A program made the translations under genes and the position numbers. The notes beneath the pieces are model-generated. The model was not told the DNA's origin. It saw only the letters and a program-made list of their open reading frames with translations, and did no database searches. 64,000 nucleotides of DNA from contig NC_090611.1 in assembly GCF_004359215.1 (NCBI RefSeq), positions 5,348,173 through 5,412,172 on the forward strand, read 5' to 3'. The stretch is from Bremia lactucae. Taxonomy: Eukaryota; Oomycota; Peronosporomycetes; Peronosporales; Peronosporaceae. This document shows positions 43,125 to 53,389 of this stretch, piece by piece. How positions within the stretch are numbered: position 1 is the first letter of the stretch; each line of letters begins with the position of its first letter.

Positions 43125-43432
43125 CCTAAGTAACAATGTTTTTTTCTAATGAATTTATTTTTATAGATACAGAGCTATGTAAATTGACTCATTGCGCTCC
43201 GCTCATTACTCCTCTTGCAGCGATTGGCGGGGTTGATTAAACTTAAATTAACCAGTGAACAGAACTGTCACATTGTTTGCTACAATATTACCATATACGG
43301 TAATTTTGAAAATTATAAGAGAAACTATTGAAAAATGAAAATATTAATCTCCTTTATACGTTTTCTTATAGGTAATAATATTAATTATCCTTCTTATAGG
43401 GAAAAATATTAATGTAACGAAACACCCCGTCA
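43125..43432 (-). repeat. LTR fragment related to family B, minus
   Basis: The minus strand starts TGACGGGGTGTTTCGTTACA at 43432, like the 49838 LTR, and further in shares the GATTGGCGGGGTTGATTAAA segment with family B LTRs. There is no polypurine tract on its inner side. It is the last transposon sequence before the ABC transporter. Confidence 0.55.
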
Positions 43433-44828
43433 CTATCGAAACTAACATTCAGGAACTAAACTATAGCTATGAAAAGTGTAACCTTTTTATCATTTTCTGA
43501 CAGATTTTGCGTGACGATCTCATTCGCAATGCGGTTTAGCATAAGACAAACGCGTCTTGTATGAGCTATGTATTATATTAACGAACACAAGTAAGAATAC
43601 ACAAAAAGGGTACTGGTGTATATTTTCATATTTGAACATCTTTCGGCTTCAGCTCCGATATGCCTTGAGTAAAACTTAAGAACTGTGGAAGCACTAAAAA
43701 TGTATAATTACGGCTATTGTGTATTTTCTCTGATAATCCTCAATCCTATCAATTTCTGCTTCGGCCTTTAAGCCCAACGTCTGTTATAGCCTAGAAGTCA
43801 TCGTAGCATACAACAAACCACAGTGTACCATCTTCAAATCATCTCGACCTTCGGAAACCTTGGCATAATGTGAAAATATTGCCATGTGTTAAGAAGCGAT
43901 TTCAGACAATTAAGACTCATTGACAATTTGCATTTATAAATTATTTAAATGGACCCGGCAAGCACACATTTCGCTGCGTACTTGATGATTGGATTATCAA
44001 CATTTTATCGAATATCCTTCGGATGATGACAAACACTATATTAATAACAATCGTTCAGTGCCATCATCATTGTGATAAGCGACAGTACGACCGAAGTATT
44101 ATTGTGCAATTGAAAGTTGTACCACATAAGCCAGATGTACTTTATAAGTTCAGACAATATTTTATTTTTGTTAAGTAAAAGGTCGCTTGCTGCAAATAAA
44201 CCAGTTTTACCTTTTTGATATTGTTCTATTTATTCATAGTTCGCAACTGTATTGCCTTATAAGAAAACTGCGCGATGGACGCGACATTGTGGGATGTAGT
44301 GCTATCGTCACGAAAGGATGCGTAGGAGCTGTTCACTCTACGCAGATTAAAGTTAAAGTCTCGCAAAAACCGGTCTTAAGCTATGTCCTCTACGGGAAAA
44401 TTCTTGTGACAGACACAGCTCGGAGCCCACGATGCCAACATTTTGGCAAGATTAAATCAAATTTGATTTCTCAGCCACTTATTCCCATTTATGTGCCTGA
44501 ATGGCATTAAGAAACGGTGATTGTAACCCTGGCAGCATCGCGTACTTAACCGAAGTTCGTAAACGCGAAAACACTCGCGAGCTCTGATTGGTCATGAAAT
44601 AAACATCTGTGAATAATCAGTCGTTCGCAATTCATACGTCATCATCATCGTCTATGTACAGCGAACGAGACATGTTTAGTACATCCCACAACATTTCACT
44701 CGACTGTGGCCATCATACAAGAATGATTGCCTGAAAGCCTGATCCCATGCCGTCTATCACTTTTCAATTAAAGCTTTAGCAGCAATTACAGACAGACGAG
44801 CAGCTACCACTGCATTCTTAGGGGTTTA
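43433..44828. other. Upstream region of the ABC transporter
   Basis: About 1.4 kb without a recognised gene. It is AT-rich, with no transposon match that I could see. A 107-codon frame at 44187-44510 starts MLQINQFYLFDIVLFIHSSQ but looks like no known protein, and it overlaps the likely promoter zone. A pyrimidine-rich CATTTCACTCG near 44692 could be an initiator, but this is not certain. Confidence 0.4.
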
Positions 44829-47800
44829 ATGCCCTCAACTGAAACGGACTCGTTAGACAAGCCCATACGGGCTGCCATCGAACACACAAATGGCAAGACG
44901 CTCATGGCCCAGGGACCGCTGGCAATGCATGAGCACGTCTCGTTTCGCATGGAACGGGCTCTAGGGAGAGCACTTCCGCAGATGGAAGTTCGCTTTAAGG
45001 ATATCTCCATCTCGGCCGACATCACTGTCAAGGACGAAGATGACATCAAGGTTGAGCTACCGACACTTCCGAATGTAATCATGAAGGGCATTCGAGGCCT
45101 TGGTGCTAAGAAACACACGGTTAAAAAACAAATTCTCAAGAACGTGAGCGGCATTTTTAAGCCTGGCACCATCACTCTCGTGCTTGGCCAACCTGGATCC
45201 GGCAAGTCTTCTCTTATGAAACTGCTCAGTGGTAGATTTCCCACCCAGGAAAACGTAACCATTGAGGGTGAAGTTACGTACAATGGCGCGCCAGCCAATC
45301 AGCTAATTCGTCGTCTGCCCCAATTTGTATCGTATGTCACGCAAAAAGATAAGCATTATCCATCCTTGACAGTCAAAGAGACACTAGAATTTGCGCATGC
45401 CTGTTGTGGTGGAGGCCTTCCTGAGCGCGAAGCCCAGCATTTCAGCAATGGAACTTCCGAGGAGAATCAGGCTGCCCTTGACGCCGCCAGAGCCATGTAC
45501 AAGCACTACCCTGACATCGTAATTCAGCAGCTCGGACTCGACAATTGCCAGAACACTGTCGTCGGCGACGCCATGACTCGTGGTGTGTCTGGAGGTGAGC
45601 GGAAGCGTGTAACCACAGGCGAAATGGCGTTTGGTAACAAGTATATTATGATGATGGACGAGATTAGCACGGGTCTCGACAGCGCCGCAACGTTTGATAT
45701 CATTACAACGCAGCGCAGTATCGCGAAAAAGTTTCGCAAGACAATTGTCATTTCGTTATTGCAGCCATCACCTGAAGTGTTTCAGCTGTTTGATGATATT
45801 GTGATCCTGAACGAAGGTCACATAATGTACCACGGTCCTCAAGCTGACGCACTAGCGTATTTTGAAAGCCTTGGCTTCAAGTGTCCACCACGTCGTGATG
45901 TAGCTGATTTCTTGCTGGACTTGGGCACTGACAAGCAGTCGCAGTACGAAGTCAGTACGATGCCATCAAGCACCATCCCGCGCTCTGCTAGTCAATACGC
46001 TGATGTGTTTACCCGCTCTCAAACTTACGGCCGAATGATGGATGAGCTCCATTCTCCGGTCGATGAAAAGCTTATTGAAGACAGAGTCAAGCACATCGAC
46101 TCGATTCCTGAGTTCCACCTCAATTTCTGGCAAAGCACCTTGGGCGTCGTGCGTCGTCAGATTACATTAACGAAGCGTGACACAGGATTTCTCGTCGGTC
46201 GCTCTATCATGGTGATACTGATGGGCTTGCTCTACTCGAGCGTGTTTTACCAATTCGATGAGACGAATGCACAGCTAGTGATGGGTCTCATTTTTAATGC
46301 TGTCATGTTCGTTTCGCTGGGGCAACAGGCGCAGATTCCAATGTTTATGGCAGCTCGTGCTGTGTTTTACAAGCAACGCCGATCCAACTTTTTCCGTACG
46401 TCGTCGTTCGTGCTTTCGAACTCGGTTAGTCAAATTCCGTTGGGCTTAGCTGAATGTTTAGTCTTTGGAACGATGCTGTACTGGATGTGCGGCTATGTCT
46501 CGACGGTAGAGGCTTTTCTCTTATTTGAGGTGATGCTGTTTGTGACCAACCTAGCAATGTCTGCGTGGTTTTTCTTCTTGTCTTGTGTTTCCCCTGATTT
46601 GAATGTGGCAAATCCAATCTCCTTGGTCTCCATTCTCTTCTTCATTCTCTATGCTGGTTTTGTCATTACGGAGGAGCAAATACCAAGCTTCCTGATTTGG
46701 TTGTACTGGATAAACCCCTTTGCGTGGAGTATTCGCGCCCTTGCTGTAAATCAGTACACAGACAGCAGTTTCGATACGTGTGTGTACAATGGTATCGACT
46801 ACTGCGCAGACTATGGAATGAATATGGGTGATTACTCCCTTTCGACGTTTAATGTGCCGACGGAGAAGTTCTGGCTTTGGTATGGTATCGTGTTCATGGG
46901 AGCGGCATATTTTTGTTTCATGTTTCTGTCATTTATTGTGCTGGAGTATCATCGCTATGAGAGTCCGGAAAATGTGACACTGGATAGCGACGATAGAGGC
47001 AATACGTCGGACTCGTACGGGCTCGTCCAAACACCCCGTAGTACGCCTATTATCGGGGACGCTGTTGTTTCGGTCACTCCTGATAGCCAGAAGAATTTTA
47101 TTCCGGTCACCCTCGCGTTTAAGGACCTCTGGTACACGGTGCCGAACCCGTCCAATCCAAATGAAACTATCGATCTGCTTAAAGGCATCAGTGGATATGC
47201 ATTACCTGGTACCATCACAGCCCTCATGGGATCTTCGGGTGCTGGTAAAACGACGCTGATGGACGTCATCGCTGGGCGCAAGACTGGAGGAAAGATCGGT
47301 GGCCAGATTTTACTTAATGGATACCCCGCGACCGACCTCGCTATCCGTCGATCCACTGGTTATTGCGAGCAGATGGACATTCACTCGGATTCTGCTACTT
47401 TTCGTGAGGCACTCACATTCAGTGCATTCCTTCGTCAAGGTGCCGACGTGTCCGATAATAACAAGTACGATTCGGTCAACGAATGTCTCGATCTGCTAGA
47501 TTTGCACCCAATCGCAAACCAGATCATCCGTGGCAGCTCTGTTGAGCAGATGAAGCGATTAACCATCGGCGTGGAGTTGGCTGCTCAACCGAGTGTACTG
47601 TTTCTTGATGAGCCGACAAGTGGCCTGGATGCGCGTTCTGCTAAACTTATTATGGATGGTGTTCGCAAGGTAGCAAACACAGGGCGTACAGTTGTATGCA
47701 CGATTCACCAGCCATCTACTGAAGTGTTTAATATTTTCGACAACTTGCTACTATTAAAGCGTGGTGGTGAGACGGTTTTTAATGGTGAGCTTGGAAAGAA

Positions 47801-48929
47801 AGCGAGTGCAATGATTGCGTACTTTGAGTCAATCGACGGCACGGCGAAGCTGGAAGACGATTACAACCCTGCGACGTGGATGTTGGAGGTAATCGGTGCC
47901 GGTGTGGGCAACAGCAACGGTGACAAAACAGACTTTGTGAAAGTTTTCCAGTCGAGCAGGAACTATGAAGTTGTGTTGTCAAATCTGAATCGGGAGGGTG
48001 TGACTAGTCCATCGAAAGAGTTTGCTGAATTGATTTATGGCGACAAGCGTGCTGCAACAGAGATGACCCAGGCTAAATTCCTGCTTCAGCGCTTCTTCCG
48101 CATGTATTGGCGCACAGCTTCGTACAACCTGACCCGATTTATTCTCTACCTCATTCTTGGACTTGTGTTCGGTATTACGTACATCAATGCAGAGTATACG
48201 TCGTTTGCCGGTATTAACTCAGGCATGGGCATGCTTTTTTGTTCGACGGCCTTCATTGGGTTCATCTCTTTCAGCAGTGTCATGCCAACTGCTTCAGAAG
48301 ATCGTCTTGCATTTTATCGCGAGCGTGCATCGCAAACATATAACACACTCTGGTATTTTGTTGCCGCGACGGTGGTGGAGATTCCATACGTGTTTTTTGC
48401 CACAATGCTTTTTGTCGGCCCCTACTTCCCAATGGTAGGGTTTACGGGAGCTGCCACGTTTTTCGCCTATTGGTTTCATCTTTCGCTGTTCAACCTGTGG
48501 CAGGCATATTTCGGTCAGATGTTGTCTTACCTCATGCCTACCGTGGAGGTTGCCACGATCTTTGGCGTGCTACTTCAATTGATTTTCTTCCTATTTGGCG
48601 GGTTCAACCCTCCTGGTAGCTCCATCCCTTCGGGCTACAAATGGCTGTATCACATTACTCCTCACAACTACGCGTTGGCTCTCTCTGCAGCCCTTGTCTT
48701 CGGAGACTGCCCGAATGATGGAGATGGCTCGGATACTGGATGTCAGATCGTGAGTGAAACACCTCCTCAACTTTCCGCTAATCAGACGGTGAAAGATTAC
48801 ATATCCGACAATTTCCTGATAAACCACAGCGAGATCTACAAGAATTTTGGCATCATGTGTGCCTTCATTGTTGGTTTCCGTATTCTTGCAGTGCTATCGC
48901 TCCGCTTTGTCAACCATCAGAAGAAGTAG
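44829..48929 (+). CDS. Full-size PDR/ABCG-type ABC transporter
   Basis: A single uninterrupted frame of 1366 residues encodes a plasma-membrane efflux pump of the pleiotropic drug resistance type: NBD-TMD-NBD-TMD in one chain. First NBD: Walker A GQPGSGKSS (120-128), signature VSGGERKR (253-260), Walker B MMMDE (Asp277-Glu278) followed by STGLDSA. Membrane domain 1 spans roughly 455-690. Second NBD: Walker A GSSGAGKTT (801-809), signature VEQMKRLT, Walker B LFLDE (Asp927-Glu928), His-loop TIHQPSTE. Membrane domain 2 spans roughly 1080-1340 and contains the NPPGSSIPSGYKW loop. The second signature lacks the SGG core, and the first H-loop has Gln (SLLQPSP) instead of His, as is usual in asymmetric PDR pumps. 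Length and lack of introns fit oomycete PDR genes. An AATAAA lies at 48996. Substrates cannot be inferred. Confidence 0.97.
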   Translation: MPSTETDSLDKPIRAAIEHTNGKTLMAQGPLAMHEHVSFRMERALGRALPQMEVRFKDISISADITVKDEDDIKVELPTLPNVIMKGIRGLGAKKHTVKKQILKNVSGIFKPGTITLVLGQPGSGKSSLMKLLSGRFPTQENVTIEGEVTYNGAPANQLIRRLPQFVSYVTQKDKHYPSLTVKETLEFAHACCGGGLPEREAQHFSNGTSEENQAALDAARAMYKHYPDIVIQQLGLDNCQNTVVGDAMTRGVSGGERKRVTTGEMAFGNKYIMMMDEISTGLDSAATFDIITTQRSIAKKFRKTIVISLLQPSPEVFQLFDDIVILNEGHIMYHGPQADALAYFESLGFKCPPRRDVADFLLDLGTDKQSQYEVSTMPSSTIPRSASQYADVFTRSQTYGRMMDELHSPVDEKLIEDRVKHIDSIPEFHLNFWQSTLGVVRRQITLTKRDTGFLVGRSIMVILMGLLYSSVFYQFDETNAQLVMGLIFNAVMFVSLGQQAQIPMFMAARAVFYKQRRSNFFRTSSFVLSNSVSQIPLGLAECLVFGTMLYWMCGYVSTVEAFLLFEVMLFVTNLAMSAWFFFLSCVSPDLNVANPISLVSILFFILYAGFVITEEQIPSFLIWLYWINPFAWSIRALAVNQYTDSSFDTCVYNGIDYCADYGMNMGDYSLSTFNVPTEKFWLWYGIVFMGAAYFCFMFLSFIVLEYHRYESPENVTLDSDDRGNTSDSYGLVQTPRSTPIIGDAVVSVTPDSQKNFIPVTLAFKDLWYTVPNPSNPNETIDLLKGISGYALPGTITALMGSSGAGKTTLMDVIAGRKTGGKIGGQILLNGYPATDLAIRRSTGYCEQMDIHSDSATFREALTFSAFLRQGADVSDNNKYDSVNECLDLLDLHPIANQIIRGSSVEQMKRLTIGVELAAQPSVLFLDEPTSGLDARSAKLIMDGVRKVANTGRTVVCTIHQPSTEVFNIFDNLLLLKRGGETVFNGELGKKASAMIAYFESIDGTAKLEDDYNPATWMLEVIGAGVGNSNGDKTDFVKVFQSSRNYEVVLSNLNREGVTSPSKEFAELIYGDKRAATEMTQAKFLLQRFFRMYWRTASYNLTRFILYLILGLVFGITYINAEYTSFAGINSGMGMLFCSTAFIGFISFSSVMPTASEDRLAFYRERASQTYNTLWYFVAATVVEIPYVFFATMLFVGPYFPMVGFTGAATFFAYWFHLSLFNLWQAYFGQMLSYLMPTVEVATIFGVLLQLIFFLFGGFNPPGSSIPSGYKWLYHITPHNYALALSAALVFGDCPNDGDGSDTGCQIVSETPPQLSANQTVKDYISDNFLINHSEIYKNFGIMCAFIVGFRILAVLSLRFVNHQKK

Positions 48930-49084
48930 ACCAAATTGATTGACAGCTTCAGAACGCATGTATAATCTCATTTTTACAATAGGAATGCATCAACAAATAA
49001 ATTTATCGTAGCACGACAAGTTTTTAAAGTATTTATATTATTGCATCGTTTGTAATCATCCAGAAAGCAGCAATCTTGCGGACC

Positions 49085-49403
49085 ATAACGCTTACCCCGT
49101 TTCAATTAGTCCTTTTTTAATTATGGAGTAGGATCAAACTTTCAGCTCTCGCTGAGAACTGGAGCTTCTCAATTTATTAAGGTGAGCACTTGATGACATG
49201 GAGTGGTCGTCGGATCGATACTTGACAAAGTGCTGTGACAACCCTCGACATTACGATTTGCATAAATTTTATTTCTAAAAAGAGGAAAACAATGAAGAAG
49301 TATAATTTTTTGTCATTTAATTTTGATAATATTACCAAGCAACGAGACAACTAGTTCTGTTGATTAGTTTATTCAAGTTTACATAAACCCCGTCAGCCGT
49401 TAC
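49085..49403 (+). repeat. LTR fragments downstream of the ABC gene
   Basis: 49130-49235 is the dispersed repeat also at 3555-3655. 49255-49390 is the reverse complement of 3395-3520, a family B LTR interior (ATTTTGATAATATTACCAAG). The two pieces are in the opposite relative order and orientation from the 3.5-kb locus, so one of the loci is rearranged. No gene. Confidence 0.6.
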
Positions 49404-49838
49404 TGTAATGGGGCACTGCTGACTTGTACTGTTTCAGTACAAGTCCACTTTGCACTGCTTCAGTGCGAATGGTGCCTCACGTCACTTCACGTGCACTAGT
49501 ACGTGCAGAGGAAGACTCTCTGTAAATCACGTGCTTTAAAGAAGGTTAAAAGTAAACTGTATCTAAACTAATTAAGTTCTTCTGTCTCTATCTATTTTCT
49601 ACTATTTGAGTTAAATACTAATACAAAATGTAATATAGTCTTATCTGTTTCTCTCTTTGCGCGCGTCCAGTGGTGACTGGACCGCGGAGGAAGTAGATAT
49701 CAAGGCTTATATCTACCAATGATAAAGCTTTCGAATGTTACTGTGTCAAGTAATATTCCCAAAATATTATTTAGCTTTTAGATAAAATATTGATTAACAA
49801 CCTTTAAGTGTAATTTAATGTAACGTTACACCCCGTCA
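49404..49838 (-). repeat. Family B 3' LTR, minus, with polypurine tract
   Basis: The reverse complement matches 55980-56427 from end to end. The LTR start reads TGACGGGGTGTAACGTTACA, having lost the TAAC of TGTAACGGGG. Immediately inside, 49841-49852 is the minus-strand polypurine tract AAGGGGGGATGA. The plus strand near the other end carries a hairpin GACTTGTACTG/CAGTACAAGTC. The element to the right is therefore minus-oriented. Confidence 0.85.
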
Positions 49839-49923
49839 CCTCATCCCCCCTTGAACGAAAATTACTCTGACTATCATTGAATAGAGTGGTCACTATAAAA
49901 TACTTAAGTGAAAATGATATTGA

Positions 49924-50178
49924 TTGGTCAGAACCATCATTTCCAATTTTATCGCATCGGTAACGAGTCCATGCGGTGTGGTACATGCAGCCGCGGGCGA
50001 CGCATTATTGTCTCTTGCGACAGACAGGGCGTCTGCCGCACTATCATCATCTCCCGCAACACTCACTGTTGCGGGTGCACGCGGTGAGTCATCACGTGAA
50101 TGCGACCCCTCTTTAGCAGTCGACTATGAATCCGAGTGGACAAGATGGCCGACTCGGGAGAGTGGAACAATCGCCTGA
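49924..50178 (+). pseudogene. Family B antisense ORF, N-terminal segment
   Basis: A plus-strand frame of 84 codons contains VVHAAAGDALLSLATDRA and SAALSSSPATLTVAG, matched at 60917-61010 (AAVHAAAGDALLSLAADVLS). This places it upstream of, and in another frame from, the main ORF at 50346. Either the true start is here with frameshifts, or it is a separate short ORF. Confidence 0.45.
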
Positions 50179-50345
50179 ATGTCGTCAGGCGACTGACTAT
50201 GAGCCCTTGAATGAGGGGACTCAATCGAATAGTCATGCTAACAGCGTTATGTTGATTTGAGTCCGCAAGCGAACCTTGCGCTGCGCTGTGACATACTATA
50301 CTACACGACAACAGGTATAATTCAGGCAGTGCGTGACTCTATAGC

Positions 50346-51314
50346 ATGTTTGGTTCCGACGATGAGAACGATTCCCCATCGCCAGAACCGTCTCCCTTTG
50401 CTTCATTCGCACTGGTTCCTGTGCGTGGTGATGACGATGGCGTAAGCCATCGTAATAAAAGTTCTTGTGGTACCCCTGCTCCAGTGGGTACCACTCAGGG
50501 GAGTGAAGACAGTAAAATGTATCATCTCGCCTCTGAAAAGAAGCCGTGGCTTTTGTCAGAACGGCTAATCAATAGCTTGTCTGGAGAGACGACTCCTCAC
50601 AATAAATACCCCTTATTTATTGCGACAAAGCTACATGGCCTTGATCCCAGCGCGAAGAACTTTCGCGCTGAGGAACATTTTTATCTCGATGCTTTTCTTA
50701 AGCATCGATGGTCTAGTGGCAACAATAAGCGAGATAAAGTCTCGCTTATGCAAGCCTTGAGCGCGTTCATTCGCAATGTCAAAGATATTGGACGCGAAGC
50801 CTGGCTTCAAAAACTTAACGCAATTCGCGTTAAGTTTAGGAAACGAACTCCAACCGGTGCAAAGTATAAATTGCATCGGTTGTCACGTGAGGCTGGGCTT
50901 CCATGCCTCACGTTGGGTGATCCCTGTCCGTGTTGTGTTGACAACTCGAAGAGGGTAAAAGGGGATGTTTATTTCCTTTCTTCGCCCTGGGGAAGGACTC
51001 GCATCTCTATTGAGATGCGGGATGCGATTGACGTTTTTTGCGATCGATTTACATGCGCCAGGGGCGCGTGTATTCCGATGGGCCTTCTGCTTCATCGGAT
51101 GGGTCTCATCCTACTGACGGACGAGGCTCTCAACGTCAACTACCAGCTGGGAACGAGGCTCCCAGCTGCCATGCGAAGGTGGATATCCGCGCCAGCGAAC
51201 AAGATAAGTCGTCAACTGCCCCTTAACATCACAGTGGTTTACGATACGTTCCACAAGAAAGCGTTGACCACCGTGGGAATCCACCAATGGTTGCGATGGG
51301 GGAGGGAAAATTAA
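50346..51314 (+). CDS. Family B antisense ORF, most intact copy (322 residues)
   Basis: The longest unbroken copy of the protein encoded opposite to pol in family B. It starts MFGSDDENDSPSPEPSPFAS, an acidic Ser/Pro-rich N-terminus. A basic/helical middle follows (ASEKKPWLLSERLINSLSGE, AWLQKLNAIRVKFRKRTPTG, AKYKLHRLSREAGLPCL), then a Cys cluster (GDPCPCCVDNSKR), SSPWGRTRISIEM and CARGACIPMG. From about residue 250 to the end it is antisense to the chromodomain on the other strand. No signal peptide or membrane segment is seen. Copies at 9361, 10600 and 60753 share the same motifs. Function is unknown: an RNA-binding or regulatory role for the basic and Cys-rich parts would be speculation. A pol-strand tail exists opposite but is less conserved. 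Confidence 0.65.
   Translation: MFGSDDENDSPSPEPSPFASFALVPVRGDDDGVSHRNKSSCGTPAPVGTTQGSEDSKMYHLASEKKPWLLSERLINSLSGETTPHNKYPLFIATKLHGLDPSAKNFRAEEHFYLDAFLKHRWSSGNNKRDKVSLMQALSAFIRNVKDIGREAWLQKLNAIRVKFRKRTPTGAKYKLHRLSREAGLPCLTLGDPCPCCVDNSKRVKGDVYFLSSPWGRTRISIEMRDAIDVFCDRFTCARGACIPMGLLLHRMGLILLTDEALNVNYQLGTRLPAAMRRWISAPANKISRQLPLNITVVYDTFHKKALTTVGIHQWLRWGREN
51095..51290 (-). pseudogene. Family B chromodomain on the opposite strand
   Basis: The minus strand reads GGQRFLVERIVNHCDVKGQL, TTYLVRWRGYPPSHGSWEPR, SQLVVDVESLVRQ, stop, DETHP. This is a well-preserved chromodomain, with a stop replacing Tyr before DETHP, belonging to the minus-oriented pol of this element. It overlaps the last 70 codons of the plus-strand ORF, so both strands are coding here. 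Confidence 0.8.
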
Positions 51315-51324
51315 TTCGACCTAA

Positions 51325-51515
51325 GTGTCGGATCTAGAGTCGAAGATCGACAATTTCGACCACTACCTCCATGTGTTGGCGGAGGGTCTTGACTACGAGC
51401 GCAGCAAGCGTCACTCTTGTTGGAACAGACGGTGCAGGCTCACCGTATCGAACGGTTGGAAGACCATTCAAGTGCGCTCTCGATGTTCGAGTACGAACGA
51501 AAGTATCACTTGGGG
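51325..51515 (+). pseudogene. Family B antisense ORF, coiled-coil part
   Basis: After the stop at 51314, the next frames read SDLESKIDNFDHYLHVLAEG, LDYERSKRHS and, after a shift, LLEQTVQAHRIERLEDHSSA, LSMFEYERKYH. The last part is also found on the minus strand at 60725-60620 (AHYIERLENRPKSAYSMLEY, ERKYHDLRDEL). Homology stops at about 51515, where the pogo-like sequence begins. Confidence 0.6.
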
Positions 51516-51590
51516 TTGGTGTTCTTTGTGAAGAACAAGGTGTGACAATTGTTTGCTGACTTTTATTCCCACTCTTTGCAACACAGAGAG

Positions 51591-53366
51591 ATGTCGCAAG
51601 CTCGCCTTACCAATGCTCAACGCCTGCAAATTTGGAAACACAAGGATACCAATCGCAGCATGAGCCAGCAGGCTTTGGCTGCCTGGGCGACAATGGAGTT
51701 CAACCTCACTAAGGGAGTGGCTCAGGCTTCTATCAGCAACATCATTAAGAAACGTGCTGAGCTGGAGGCAATGGACTCTAGCAGCGTTAGCGCCTTGTCC
51801 AGCACCCGGTGGTGAAAAGGATAGAAGCCATCTGGATTCTACAGTGCCAGCATCGTGGGGTTATCATCACCGGGGATCTGATCTGCGCAAAGGCTCAGAG
51901 ATTTGCCGAATCAGTGAAATCCCCGGATGACGCCATCAAGTTTTCTCACGGATGGCTCCAAAAGTTCCAGCAACGCCACAAACTCTGTGCTATCCGCATC
52001 CACGGCGAAAGCGGATTGATTGATGTGGAGGCTTTGAACGAGGCTCTACCTGAGCTGAAGACGGTTATTGCCGGGTGCTTTGTCCGTGATGTTTTGTACA
52101 ACATGGATGAGACTGATAAGCTTGGTTTTGCCTTTGTTTGAGATGGATTATTTTTGCTCAAGCAGCTTTCACAGGACTTTTTTACAGCATGACACCTGAG
52201 GAAAATCGCTTAAGCAGACGTTGACGGGCACAACAATGACATTAAATTGATCTTCATTTATGTTTGCACTTGAATTTAGAATTTGACACCTGTTATTCAG
52301 ACACGCATCACCATAGCTTACACAGCGAATGCTGATGGGTCTGATAAGCTCCAGCCATTCTTCATCGGACGAGCCAAAAAACCGCAGTGTTCAACAAGAA
52401 GACAGGAGAGCAATTGGAATTCTTTTACAGACACAACGTGAAAGCATGGATGACCGGACAATTTATCAGGAATGGCCTATCAATGTTGACAAAGCTATGA
52501 AGGTATGTTTGCAACCTTGTGCCTAGGGATTGACCTGTTAGTCTTGCAAACATCCGACAAGTGCTTTATGATCAAGGCAGATGGGTCCTCCTCTTGATCG
52601 ACATGCGCCATCTCACATTGTGGATGACCTGTAGCTGACCAACGTCAAGGGTCAGCCCCTTCCGCCCAACGCTACCTCGAATGTTCAACCAATGTATGCC
52701 AGCATAATTGCCGCTTTTAAGAGGCATTACCGGCGCTACCATCTTCAACACGCGCAGGATTGCGACGAATGAGGTGAGATTATTGGTAACATTTACAATG
52801 TTGACCAGCTTACAGCCATTACCTGGTCTCTTTTTGCCTGGACAGAGATTTTGGCAGCACGGTCAAGAGCTGCTTCAATCACACCGGGCTGTTTGCAAAG
52901 CCTGCCACGATTTCCATTCCCAGGAGGAAGTAGAGAGCATGGAGGGCGAGAAGGAAACTAAGAAGGAGGAGAGAGCTCTGGAGCAGGACCTGGAAACAAG
53001 CTCAAACAGCTGCCGCTCCGCAATTCGATGGCCATTGAGGAGCTTCTCAACCCTTTCGAAGAAGACAAAAGTGCTCAGCCAGAACTCAATGATCAAGAGA
53101 TTCTGGACGCAGTGCAGGAGGAGGCGGAAGGGAACGAAGAAGCTGAAGCAGAGAAGGAGGCAATTACAGACAGATTCACCAACTCCGAGACAATAACCAT
53201 CTTAGGTAGTGCCTCTACCTTGCTTGATCTGTCCCAGGAAACCCGCCGTTTTGCCTACAAGCTACTCCGCAGCTTTCAGGCTAATCACCTTCGATTTATG
53301 AAATATTACATTACGGCATTGATCGACTTTTGTCAACTTTGCGCAGCATTTTTAACTTTATTATAA
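51591..53366 (+). pseudogene. Pogo/Tigger-like DNA transposase, inactive
   Basis: ATG at 51591 starts an N-terminal helix-turn-helix (LTNAQRLQIWKHKDTNRSMS, QASISNIIKKRAELEAM). After a frameshift comes a CENP-B-type second HTH (SHGWLQKFQQRHKLCAIRIH) and the first catalytic Asp in YNMDET (about 52100). A decayed segment with a probable intron acceptor precedes TRITIAYTANADGSDKLQPF (about 52295). Another probable intron starts GTATGT at 52503 and ends near 52573. LLLID (about 52590) carries the second Asp. At the third site QPMYASIIAAFKRHYRRYHL has Tyr where QPMD is normal. An acidic tail (53028-53366) follows. The element interrupts family B sequence; I could not identify its terminal inverted repeats or TA duplication. 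Confidence 0.75.
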
Positions 53367-53389
53367 TCTGTGGACGAATGGAAGTCGAA

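Noticed and set aside
44187..44510. Small secreted protein upstream of the ABC gene
   Set aside because: The hydrophobic start (FDIVLFIHSSQLYCL) is not a clear signal peptide, no cleavage site or effector motif follows, and the frame lies in AT-rich upstream DNA. Left as unassigned.
44804..45298. Minus-strand frame of 164 codons over the start of the ABC transporter
   Set aside because: It is a shadow of the conserved ABC coding strand. The same holds for 46955-47356 and other reverse frames within 44829-48929.
50346..51314. Env-like or third ORF encoded in sense with gag-pol
   Set aside because: It looks like a sense ORF next to the plus-strand gag-pol at 56-60 kb, but polypurine tract and LTR orientation, and the chromodomain on the opposite strand, show that it is antisense to pol. 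The sense placement at 60.7-62.0 kb is due to an inversion.
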